A stretch of 64,000 bases of DNA, from NCBI GenBank assembly GCA_037577475.1, contig JBAGJB010000176.1, forward strand, positions 203,201 through 267,200. The letters are read 5' to 3'. The stretch is from Chaunax sp. Z400. Lineage: Eukaryota; Chordata; Actinopteri; Lophiiformes; Chaunacidae. Of this stretch, positions 55,661 through 64,000 are shown piece after piece. Position numbers and translations under genes: made by a program. Below the pieces are notes generated by a model that saw nothing but the letters and a program-made list of their open reading frames with translations, made no database searches and was not told where the DNA came from. Position 1 is the first letter of the stretch, and the number at the start of each line of letters is the position of its first letter.

Positions 55661-56043
55661 CTGTTAGGCAGGACATATAGTCTGGGTGCACGTCTTCTAT
55701 AAAAGCAGTATAGAAACATCAAACAGATATTTGTTGTAAATAGGAACAATGTGAGCCAGAAATAACACTACTTCTTCTACTAAACTTCTTTCGGTACGCC
55801 CGCTGCAAAATCTCTTTCTCTTTCTTTCAGACCTGCAATCCTCAAATTCTGTCTCTTTGAACGTCTTTCCAGGTCGAGACATTTCCCGTTAAGTCGATCA
55901 ACTTGTCCAGTTAGACCTTCCAGCTCCGCCACCTTGTCTGTTGTGCTCACGGCTGACTGTTCCAGCCCCGTCAGCGTCTAAGCTTGTTGGTTCGTGTCTT
56001 TATTTCTCTTTTTAAAGCATCAGTTTCGGCCTTTAGAGTGCCC

Positions 56044-56271
56044 TTAGAGTGACTGAAATATCCGCAATCTTTTCACAATCTTTTCACAAATATCAATTTT
56101 GTTGGTATAGAGCTCAGAGCGTAGAGATGTTATTGCAGCCAACACAACATTTTCATTTGGATCACCTGAGCTCCCATCACCAGCTTGTCCCTCAGGTGAC
56201 CCTGCAGCTTCGCCTGGGCCTTCCTCAGCGGGGTCATTCTTCGGTTTAATTCCCTTTTTTACGTTTGACAT
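56044..56271 (-). pseudogene. L1-like ORF1 N-terminus (decayed)
   Basis: Starts with ATG at 56271 and encodes a Lys-rich start followed by a Gly/Pro/Glu-rich low-complexity segment and a helical stretch (VVLAAITSLRSELY), as in fish L1 ORF1 proteins, which bind RNA as coiled-coil trimers. After about 56044 the frame breaks; coiled-coil-like codons (LTGQVDRLN) can still be read further on near 55900 in another frame, so the gene carries frameshifts or deletions. Confidence 0.6.
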
Positions 56272-56439
56272 TCTCAGGTCCGTTGATTTAGTTGCTTTCT
56301 AAAGCACCTTGGATGGTAAGGTTTATACTAGCTACAATGAAATTGTCCTTCATTTGTTAGAAATTATGTTTTAAATCTGAATCAACGAGAGCTGACGTGT
56401 ACCGCATCCTATCCTCTCATAAACCCGGAAGAAGTCCCC

Positions 56440-57569
56440 TGGCTTTTACTTAAGTGTATTCTGTAAGACAACGGAACAGCATAACAAAACAACAACATAA
56501 CAAAATGGGAAAGATTTTTAGCATAAAAAATGTATCCTGTGCTCAGTATTTTTGAAGGAAAGCCTGCTTTTTGCCAAGCAAATTCAGGCAGTACACTGGA
56601 GAGTACATAACACATGACCACATAGTACAGTTTACAAGCAACTTATAGAATGTGTCACTTTACAATACAGACAGAAAATGCTCTGTTTTAGTGTAATACA
56701 TAAATTACGAGCACCTACATTATTTTTTGAACAAACAAACAAACAACAACAAAACAAAAAAAAAGAAGCCCAGCCTGCCAGCCAGTGAAAATGACTCGGT
56801 GGCAGAGCAGTGGAAAGGGAGAGAGCAACAAAGAGCCGAGCAGAAGTCAGCCAAGGTCCAGACTGGGGAAAACACAGAGTGACATAATGACAGGTAACTG
56901 CATTCTATGTACTCTTTACATGACACTGAGTTCACAAATAGACGCACTAGTAAATACCTGAATTTTTGTCCCCCATGGTGACAAAGTTTTATTTTGCTGT
57001 GCAGTGCATTCTCATCTCTAAAAGGGCTCTGACTGAATGTTTCCAGCATCAAGTCTTCACCTTAAAATGTACTAATAGTTGTGTAAAATGGACTAATAGA
57101 TTGTATAGTTGTCAGTTGTAATGGTTTTAGCTGAATACAAGAATGGATTTTGATGGAGATGACCGTTTGAGTCAAATTGGTGTTTTGAGCAGAGTCTAGA
57201 CGGGCAAAGTCATTGGATATGGATGACTTTGAGGCGTTTCAGCTCCAATCACAGAAACCGCAGAATTGTTCTTTTTTGAAAGAAATGCAATGTAAATTGC
57301 AGTAGCTAAGCTAACTGCCAGTTACTCTGCTATAAACTGTTATACATGTTGTAATTATATACATTGGCTGTTTTAAAGTATTTCATGTATTACATATTTG
57401 GAAAAAAGTGTATTATGTATTATGTTTTCTACATCTCAGTTAAATATTTAGTAAAGATGAAAATTAAGCAAAAATATATCAAATTTTGTCTTTTCTCAAA
57501 GCTATAGAGTAATGACAAACAAGGAATGACTCTGGAAATGTAAATAGATCTCACTGACTTTGGAAATGT
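56440..57569. other. Unassigned AT-rich sequence
   Basis: No gene, splice-supported exon or complete element recognised. Contains a poly-A/CAAA-rich run near 56735-56765 and the first copy of a duplicated ~100-bp segment. Open frames here are short and without motifs. Confidence 0.5.
56598..56702. repeat. Direct repeat, copy 1 (~105 bp)
   Basis: GGAGAGTACATAACACATGA ... TTTAGTGTAATACA matches 57670-57768 with scattered substitutions and small indels. The two copies lie about 1.07 kb apart in the same orientation. Confidence 0.8.
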
Positions 57570-57669
57570 TCATAGACGTTCGATATGATGTTGGACATTC
57601 TTGGCCCCTCTGTGTTAAATGTGGCGCCTTGTTGGCCCCTGTATTTGAAAAATCCTAGATCCGCCCCTG
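57570..57669 (-). mobile_element. hAT-like transposon terminus
   Basis: Read on the minus strand it begins CAGGGGCGGATCTAGGATTT at about 57667 and continues into GGGGCC-rich sequence. This start is characteristic of many non-autonomous hAT elements in fish. The opposite end is not found with confidence. The second copy of the direct repeat begins right at its edge. Confidence 0.5.
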
Positions 57670-57768
57670 TGGAGAGTACATAACAAATGACCATATCGTA
57701 CAGTTTACAAAGCAAATTATAGAATGTGTACAAGACAGACAGAAAATGCCCTTTAGTGTAATACAGTG
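57670..57768. repeat. Direct repeat, copy 2 (~99 bp)
   Basis: Partner of 56598-56702. It abuts the hAT-like terminus, which suggests that the element, or a rearrangement involving it, separates the two copies. Far longer than an 8-bp hAT target duplication. Confidence 0.8.
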
Positions 57769-57807
57769 TCTATATCTGTAATACTGCTGTACAATCATTC
57801 CCAATAA

Positions 57808-58209
57808 CACTGCACCAGATGGAACACTGCAGATATGACTAAATTAAAGACCCTTAGACAGGACGTAAAGGACAGTGCAGGGTCAGATAAGGATTGGTTC
57901 TCTTGGATGGAGATTAACATGGGGAGATGGGGAGCCATTTTTGTTAAGGCAGGATTGGCAGCAGTGGTTTGTTTGGTTCGGATGGGGTTAATTTTCTGTT
58001 GTTGCATTCCTATTGTGAGATCAATGTTCGCTGCCAAGTTGGCTAATCAAATGATGTTGACACAGCCTCCTCCGCCCACCAGTGATCCACTTCTTATCCC
58101 CTACTATGACGACTACAAACTAAGTTCCATTCTTGACTCAGGTGAAGATGAGGAGAAGATGAGATACATCTTGCAGGCAGAGCTGATCCAGGCTGTGGCT
58201 GCGCTCTAG
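57808..58209 (+). pseudogene. Endogenous retrovirus Env transmembrane-subunit remnant (C-terminal part)
   Basis: A frame open from 57808 (in-frame TAA at 57805; first ATG 57835) to a stop at 58207-58209 encodes a membrane-proximal segment with several Trp residues, one long hydrophobic helix (about residues 31-64 from the ATG) ending in a Cys triplet next to Ile-Pro, and a ~60-residue acidic cytoplasmic tail with Pro-Pro-Pro-Pro and Tyr-Tyr motifs. This layout is that of retroviral Env TM subunits, where the Cys cluster is usually acylated. The surface subunit, fusion peptide and heptad region are absent, so it is a fragment. Which retroviral group it came from cannot be told. A chance host membrane protein exon is the main alternative. 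Confidence 0.5.
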
Positions 58210-58363
58210 GTTCTGATAAGACAGTAGTTACTACATTGTTTATGAGATGCGTCAATTCAATCCCCCATAAACAATTGTATTAGGTGCATTTCATTTAATC
58301 ACACATTATACGTCACTATAGGCACACAGTATTGCAGTTGACAGATGACAATATTAAAGTCGA

Positions 58364-58389
58364 GGACTTGTAGCCAGAGCTACAAGTCC
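58364..58389. other. Perfect 11-bp hairpin
   Basis: GGACTTGTAGC, a four-base loop CAGA, then GCTACAAGTCC. The stem has no mismatch and contains three G-C pairs at each end region. It stands alone in AT-rich sequence. No poly-T follows on the + strand. Function unknown. Confidence 0.7.
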
Positions 58390-58562
58390 CCTAACCTGTT
58401 TCACTCTCTTTTCATCTTTTAATCTGAATTCATGTAATATACTCATGCCTGCAACATGTGTGACTCCTGGGACTGAAGGATGCATTCAAAATATTGTGGT
58501 CCCGCGACAAGTGTGGCTGCTGTTTGTGCAGATCAGAGGGTTGAGGGTGGAGGAAAGTGGTG

Positions 58563-58592
<30 letters not shown>
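58563..58592. repeat. GT microsatellite
   Basis: About 14 uninterrupted GT units, followed by a degenerate GTATGCGTGT tail. Confidence 0.95.
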
Positions 58593-58595
<3 letters not shown>

Positions 58596-59102
58596 CGTGT
58601 GCTGTGCCTGCACATTAAAATAAAATGCCTGACCCGTTATTTTTGTCTGGCACCAGAACTGGTATTATATCATTCTTTATTGTAAAGTTAAAAAAAGAAA
58701 AGAAATTATCACGCTAATAATTCCAATTTTCAGTAAATGTAACTGTAATCTGATGGTGGCTTTTATTCTGTCCTTGCCCCAAGCTAGGGGTAAAATAAAC
58801 ATACTGAAATAAAAAATGACATGAAATCAAACAATTTTGGGATCATTTTGAACTTTAATAATGCCATCAATTTAACAAAGGTAAAAACTCATACTTTTAA
58901 GTAAAATCACGTTTGTGCTGTGTGCATTTATTGCAATTGCAATAAAGATTTAACTTATCTTTGTGTGTTAACTACAGAAAGAATATATATTTAAATATAC
59001 TTTTTCTGCATGCACAGCATGTTTGTGTGTGGTTTATTATTATTATATTAACATTTCAACATTAGTAACAGTCATAACAGTGATCTGACAATAACATAAA
59101 AT

Positions 59103-59389
59103 TGTAAAGGCCCATACATGCTCTCCGTTAAAGACGGATACAGATACAGACGGAGCCTTCCACATGTCTTCATTTTGTACGTAGTCAGACACGTTTTGAG
59201 AGAGCTTACGCATATTACAATATAAATATACATATTATACATATTACGTCAGACAACCTCTGACCATCACCCTTGTTGTTATTGAATTTTTGTATGTATG
59301 ACATAGTGTGTAGACATCGATGGATAGACCGTATACGGATGGACGGATCCGTTTATGTGCGTAGAGGGAGCATAAACGGGCCTTTACAG
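59103..59389. mobile_element. MITE-like element (~287 bp) with terminal inverted repeats
   Basis: Left end TGTAAAGGCCCATACATGCT and right end, read in reverse complement, CTGTAAAGGCCCGTTTATGC share the outer 11 bases and continue imperfectly for about 40 bp (CTCC, GGAT and CGGA motifs). No coding capacity. Size and structure fit a non-autonomous DNA transposon; the target-site duplication is not clear, so I do not assign a superfamily. Confidence 0.65.
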
Positions 59390-59465
59390 TGTGTGTACAG
59401 AGTGTGTGTGTGTGTGTGTGGGTGTGTGTGTCTGTTTGCAAGGTGTGTATGTCTGTGTGTGTATT
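59390..59465. repeat. Compound GT-rich microsatellite
   Basis: Interrupted (GT)n immediately after the right end of the MITE-like element, with GGTGTG, TCTGTTTGC and TATGTC interruptions. Confidence 0.85.
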
Positions 59466-60308
59466 TGCAGTGAACTATATGACCAAAGTGCCTTTTTGCC
59501 ATTGGTTCAACCTGCCCCAACTTCACTGGCACGTTACCCCACAACCACCATTTTGACAAAACTGCTTCACAGAGTGGCCCAGATTCAGCACTATGCTAAG
59601 TTTATGACTTTGTTTTATAGCTTACACTCACCTAAATTAAGATGTAATAAGGCACTAAACATATCTATTTAGACTATCTATCTAGACCTGACACACATTC
59701 AGCAGAGGACATGGGAGAGAGAGTCGAGACAGATATCACTGATCTCCATCCCTCCTAAATAAAGTAAAATCAGTAGTGTGGGACTATTTTCAATATCTGA
59801 AAAACCAACATGGATTAGTCCTTGAGGATGGATGAAGTGTGGGTGATAAGAAATGTGGTTACAAATTGGCTGCCAAAGTAGGAAAGACATCCGTCTAATT
59901 CACCCATTTTCACAAACATCATCCCTCTGGGCAGATCAAGTATGTGTCCCATTCATGACTTTAGTCCCTAGCAAAGAAAAGGTGCGCACGCCCCTGATAT
60001 TTGACTTCATTACATATCCAGTTGCTATGTTAAATGAAGCTTTCACGCTGTAATGTTAATGTTAAAAACATTTCATCTGTAAAATATCACATACACTAAT
60101 AATAAATACATAATGATTTCAAATACAATTTGCCTGTGATCGTAGGCAAGTGAAGTGTAAAAAATTTAAATATTATATATTAATTATATTAATATATAAA
60201 AGTATTAATAATAAATAAATACTGTAAAGACAGAAAGGAGGAAAAAATGAAAAGAGCCAAACGCATGGAATCAACAACAAACTTAGTGACGAAGTTACGC
60301 TCATTTGT
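59466..60308. other. Unassigned sequence
   Basis: AT-rich with no supported gene. A TTAATTATATTAATATATAA-type stretch near 60175-60215 is simple AT sequence. Small open frames lack motifs. Confidence 0.4.
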
Positions 60309-60322
60309 GTTACCATGGATAC
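60309..60322 (+). promoter_or_regulatory. X-box-like (RFX-type) motif
   Basis: GTTACCATGGATAC fits the two-half-site RFX consensus GTTRCC-AT-GGYAAC except for one position in the second half. It sits in a locally CpG-containing stretch (60290-60365) 51 bp before AATGGCTGCTATG at 60372. Such an arrangement is usual at promoters of ciliary genes. There is no supported gene body downstream, so the call is weak. Confidence 0.3.
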
Positions 60323-60419
60323 ACGCATAGATGCGGCCATTTGCAGGTTTGGGGTCCGGAGCGGTAAATACAATGGCTGCTATGTCACTTTCTAATAACA
60401 TGCTAAGTTTAATGTAATT

Positions 60420-62040
60420 TAATTTAGCTTGCTAAGATCATTAGCATCAATTATAGCCACAATCAAAGTTTCTGCCGACAAACAGCGTCTGGACGTCTTA
60501 ATAATAGTTAGCTACAGAAGCTGAGAGGGTTAACGCACTTCATACAATCAGAACGAGACGACAGAAAGATTAAAATAGAAACTAAAAGTGTGAATGTGAC
60601 ATTTGGAAGCACAGAAAAATACATCCATGTTAATAAAACTACACTGATGCTTTGTGTTGTGGAGCAGAGACAGGGGCTATTCTAGGATCTGACCTTCAGG
60701 GGGGCTCAGCCCTAGCAAGAGTGTTTAACCCCCCCAGTTAAATCACTCATTTACTGGATAACAATTGAACATATGACAGTTTAATTTACAACAATAATAC
60801 TGTTCATGATTTACCATGATGTAATTCGAGTTTTATCCCATAATATATTTGTTATGAAAATGAAAAATCAAAGATCTGTGTGCCAAACAGCCAAATTAAG
60901 CTTATTATTCATATTGTATTTGCTACCAGTTAGGAGTCTATCGTTGTTATTTTTGATGGCTGGAACCTTTTCTCATGCTTTATCAATAAAACGAACCTGT
61001 ATGTCTTTTGGGTTAAATATATTAAGGTTAAGCATTTGATTCTTTGGGTGTAATTCCCAAGGTAGCGTTGTTGGTCAACATAAATTAAAAAGACTACATC
61101 TCCACTGTTGTAGTTCTTAAACCTCAGCTAGGTAACACCCAGTTCAGTTCTGGTCCGTCCGCTGTCGCTCACACCACACAAAGGTTGACCCAGCCCTCTC
61201 CCACTTAAACCAGTCGCTAAGAGAAAACATTACTGAACATTCATGATGACACAGCCTTTACCCCATAACTGGCAGATGAGGGAGGAGAACTAGGGGAGGG
61301 AGAGTCACAGGAAGAGTGTAGACCAGTGTTGCCTCAGTCCCCCAATAGCCAGCCAGGGTATATGCTTAATCCTGTAGCCTTTCAGACAGACAATTTTCTG
61401 CCCAGTCACAGCCTCCCCCTACTTCCTCCAGCCTTCCCTTCATCCAAAGCCAGGGCCAGAGCAAGTACTCTACCTTGTGCTGCCATTTTTACTCTCATTA
61501 TTTCTTAATAAAAACAAACTCACTGCGAAATTAGGTATCTTGCAACACAAATTACTTCTGTGAATTTTCCGTATTATAGCTACCAAAGCACCTCATCTGA
61601 AAAACCCTGCGCCGACGAAGCGCTCCCAACTGGGCATTTTCAGAAGAACAATTGGCAATTTCAGTTTTGGTGGATACAGGCCCTTATTCCAGCAGTACCA
61701 CTCCCATCTGTCACCAGATCACCACCGGATAACAACCAAAATGTAATGTAATCACCACTAGGATGTATGTCAATTATTTATGTCAATTATTAATGAGTGG
61801 CACTTCATATCAGTCTAGGTAAAATGTGTATTACCTCTCTACACCATATCTGAAATTATAGAAGAAGGTAGATGTATTGATAAACTGGATCATTTTCTGT
61901 GAAAGTTGGAGAAATACAACAACTGGTCAAAGTATGTGTGGACTGTTCTCCAGCTTCATCAAGGAGTGGAATGGCAGCCCATGCTGTTAGCTGTTTAGGT
62001 AGAATGTAAAGAGTACGATTAAGAACTACAACATACAAAT
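60420..62040. other. Unassigned sequence with a possible hAT-like end
   Basis: No gene that I can support. CAGGGGCTATTCTAGGATCT at 60671 followed by GGGGGGCTCAGCCCTAGC resembles a hAT-like terminus (see separate entry). A proline/serine-rich open stretch at about 61270-61508 has an upstream stop, no ATG near its start and no known domain; it could be a decayed element ORF or chance. Confidence 0.35.
60671..60740 (+). mobile_element. Possible hAT-like transposon left terminus
   Basis: Starts CAGGGGCTATTCTAGGATCT and continues with CTTCAGGGGGGCTCAGCCC, a composition common at ends of fish hAT elements. No matching right end (CCTAGAATAGCCCCTG-like) was found before the 177-bp satellite. Confidence 0.4.
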
Positions 62041-62059
62041 CAGGCTAATCAGCTCATTA

Positions 62060-64000
62060 ACAGCAGCACACATATTCATTTTTGCCTTTCTCAGAGAACG
62101 AAGCTCATTTTTACAAAGTATGCTACAACTTGGGTGGAGAAGCTTCCAAAATCAAGTTTTATGCTTAGTTTTCTGTAAAACTAAGAAAGTTTGATGTGAA
62201 ACAAGGTTTTCTTTAACTTTCAAGTCATATTTAGTGGCAGCAGCACACATATTCATTTTTGGCTTTCTCAGCGAACAAAGCTAATTTTTACAAAGTAGGC
62301 TACAACTTGGCTGGAAAAGCTTTCAAAATCAAGTTTCATGCTTAGTTTAATTGAAAATGAGTAACTTTGATGGCAAACAAGGTTCTGGGTGTATGTCAAG
62401 CGTTATTCAGTAACAGTAGTACACATGTTCATATTGGCCTTTTCTCTGCAGTAGAAGCTCATTTTTACAATATAAGCTGCAACTTGGCTGGAAAAGCTTT
62501 CAAAATCAAGTTTTATGCTTAGTTTTCTGTAAAACTAAGAAAGTTTGATGTGAAACAAGGTTTTCTTTAACTTTCAAGTCATATTTAGTGGCAGCAGCAC
62601 ACATATTCATTTTTGGCTTTCTCAGCGAACAAAGCTAATTTTTACAAAGTAGGCTACAACTTGGCTGGAAAAGCTTTCAAAATCAAGTTTCATGCTTAGT
62701 TTAATTGAAAATGAGTAACTTTGATGGCAAACAAGGTTCTGGGTGTATGTCAAGCGTTATTCAGTAACAGTAGTACACATGTTCATATTGGCCTTTTCTC
62801 TGCAGTAGAAGCTCATTTTTACAATATAAGCTGCAACTTGGCTGGAAAAGCTTTCAAAATCAAGTTTCATGCTTAGTTTAATTGAAAATGTATAACTTTG
62901 CTGGCAAACAAGGGTTTTTCAGAATTTCATTTCATATTCATTAACAGTAGTAGAATGTTCATATTGGCCATTTCTCTGCAGTAGAAGCTAATTTTTACAC
63001 TATAAGCTGCAACTTGTCTGGAAAAGCTTTCAAAATCAAGTTTCATGCTTAGTTTAATTGAAAATGAGTAACTTTGATGGCAAACAAGGTTTTGGGTGTA
63101 TGTCAAGTGTTATTCAGTAACAGTAGTATATATGTTCATATTGGCCTTTTCTCTGCAGTTGAAGCTCATTTTTACAATATAAGCTGCAACTTCGCTGGAA
63201 AAGCTTTCAAAATCAAGTTTCATGCTTAGTTTAATTGAAAATGAGTAACTTTGATGGCAAACAAGGTTTTGGGTGTATGTCAAGTGTTATTCAGTAACAG
63301 TAGTATATATGTTCATATTGGCCTTTTCTCTGCAGTAGAAGCTCATTTTTACAATATAAGCTGCAACTTGGCTGGAAAAGCTCTCAAAATCAAGTTTCAT
63401 GATTAGTTTGATTGAAATCTGTTGAGGTTTGATGACAAACAAGGGTTTTTCAGAATTTCATTTCATATTCATTAACAGTAGTATAATGTTCATATTGGCC
63501 TTTTCTCTGCAGTAGAAGCTCATTTTTACAATAAATGCTGCAACTTGGCTGGAAAAGCTCTCAAAATCAAGTTTCATGATTAGTGTAATTGAAATCTGTT
63601 GCGGTTTGATGACAAAGAAGGGTTTTTCAGTATTTCATTTCATATTTATTAACAGTAGTATAATGTTCATATTGGCCTTTTCCCTGCAGTAGAAGCTCAT
63701 TTTTACAACATAAGATTCAACTTGGCTGGAAAAGCTTTCAAAATCAAGTTTCATGCTTAGTTTAATTGAAAATGAGTAACTTTGATGGCAAACAAGGTTT
63801 TGTCTGTATGTCAAGTCTTATTCAGTAACAGTTGTGAACATGGTCATATTGGCCTTTTCTCTGCAGTAGAAAGTAATTTTTACAATATAAGCTGAACTTG
63901 GCTGGAAAAGCTTTCAAAATCAACTTTCATGCTTAGTTCAATTGAAAATGAGTAACTGTGATGACAAACAAGGTTTTGTCTGTATGTCAAGTCTTATTCA
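62060..64000. repeat. 177-bp satellite, about 11 copies, continuing past the window
   Basis: The marker CAACTTGGCTGGAAAAGC recurs at about 62126, 62303, 62480, 62657, 62834, 63010, 63187, 63364, 63541, 63718 and 63894, so the period is 176-177 bp with almost no length drift. Units contain TTCATATTGGCCTTTTCTCT, CAAAATCAAGTTTCATGCTT and AATGAGTAACTTTGATGGC. Between about 62160 and 62860 the array has a 354-bp two-unit pattern (a TTTTCTGTAAAACTAAGAAA subtype alternating with the common type). The unit is close to a nucleosomal repeat length, as in many centromeric and pericentromeric satellites; that role is only a possibility. Confidence 0.95.

Larger units (their letters stand above)
55466..56440 (-). 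mobile_element. 5' part of an L1-like non-LTR retrotransposon, interrupted by the Gypsy LTR
   Basis: Read on the minus strand, this stretch gives a 5' UTR-like start (GGGGACTTCTTCCGGGTTTA near 56440), an ORF1-like start at 56271, a decayed ORF1 middle, and the beginning of ORF2 endonuclease up to 55466, where the Gypsy LTR begins. The order and orientation match an L1 element. Most of ORF2 is missing because the sequence beyond the Gypsy element is satellite. The exact 5' end is uncertain. Confidence 0.75.
58210..59102. other. Unassigned AT-rich sequence with a hairpin and a GT microsatellite
   Basis: It follows the Env-like remnant and might include retroviral 3' sequence, but I see no clear LTR ends or polypurine tract. 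Apart from the hairpin and microsatellite listed separately, nothing is recognised. Confidence 0.4.

Noticed and set aside
57551..57733. Minus-strand 60-codon frame over the hAT-like end
   Set aside because: It spans the transposon terminus and the direct repeat, so it is a chance fusion of two repeats.
60189..60401. Minus-strand 70-codon frame near the X-box-like motif
   Set aside because: Its end coincides with a polypyrimidine-AG string and AT-rich DNA, and it overlaps the proposed promoter patch; no similarity recognised.
61270..61508. Pro/Ser-rich open stretch as a host exon
   Set aside because: An in-frame stop lies upstream, there is no ATG or convincing acceptor, and I recognise no domain.

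Overview
The window looks like repeat-rich nuclear DNA from a vertebrate, most likely a ray-finned fish. This is an inference from the mix of elements: an integrase-type DNA transposon, a Ty3/Gypsy pol with teleost-like motifs, a reverse-oriented L1-like 5' region, Tc1-like and hAT-like termini, a retroviral Env remnant, GT/CA microsatellites and low CpG. I see no bacterial operon, tRNA, rRNA, CRISPR array or ordinary host gene. About 49 of the 64 kb is tandem repeat.

Layout. (1) 1-23536 is a satellite of a 9-bp monomer (consensus CATACTRTW) with multi-kb higher-order structure. (2) 23537-23815 is a 12/13-bp minisatellite that continues directly from it. (3) 23816-29156 is a 5.3-kb DNA transposon with long terminal inverted repeats built from an iterated 14-bp motif. 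It holds a recognisable promoter, a tiny first exon, an intron and a long second exon. The protein joins a DDE integrase core, a GPY/F-like module, an OTU cysteine-protease domain, an acidic proline-rich repeat and an F-box-like C-terminus. It resembles the Ginger group of integrase-derived transposons. (4) 29157-53058 is a 24-kb satellite made of four shuffled modules. Three are imperfect palindromes able to form long hairpins, and the fourth carries telomere-like TTAGGG runs. (5) 53059-55465 is a 5'-truncated Gypsy pol (RNase H and a broken integrase) with a complete 3' LTR, lying inside the 5' part of a minus-strand L1-like element (55466 to about 56440). (6) 56440-62040 is mostly unassigned, with pieces of hAT-like elements, a duplicated ~100-bp segment, a retroviral Env transmembrane remnant, a MITE, microsatellites and one weak promoter candidate. 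(7) 62060-64000 is a regular 177-bp satellite that runs off the window.

The only long and apparently intact coding sequence is the transposon gene in (3). The long open frames in both big satellites come from repeat periodicity and are not genes. The most interesting points are the combination of an OTU deubiquitinase domain with an F-box-like domain on a DDE integrase, the palindromic telomere-bearing satellite, and the position of the transposon exactly between two unrelated satellite arrays without an obvious target-site duplication.
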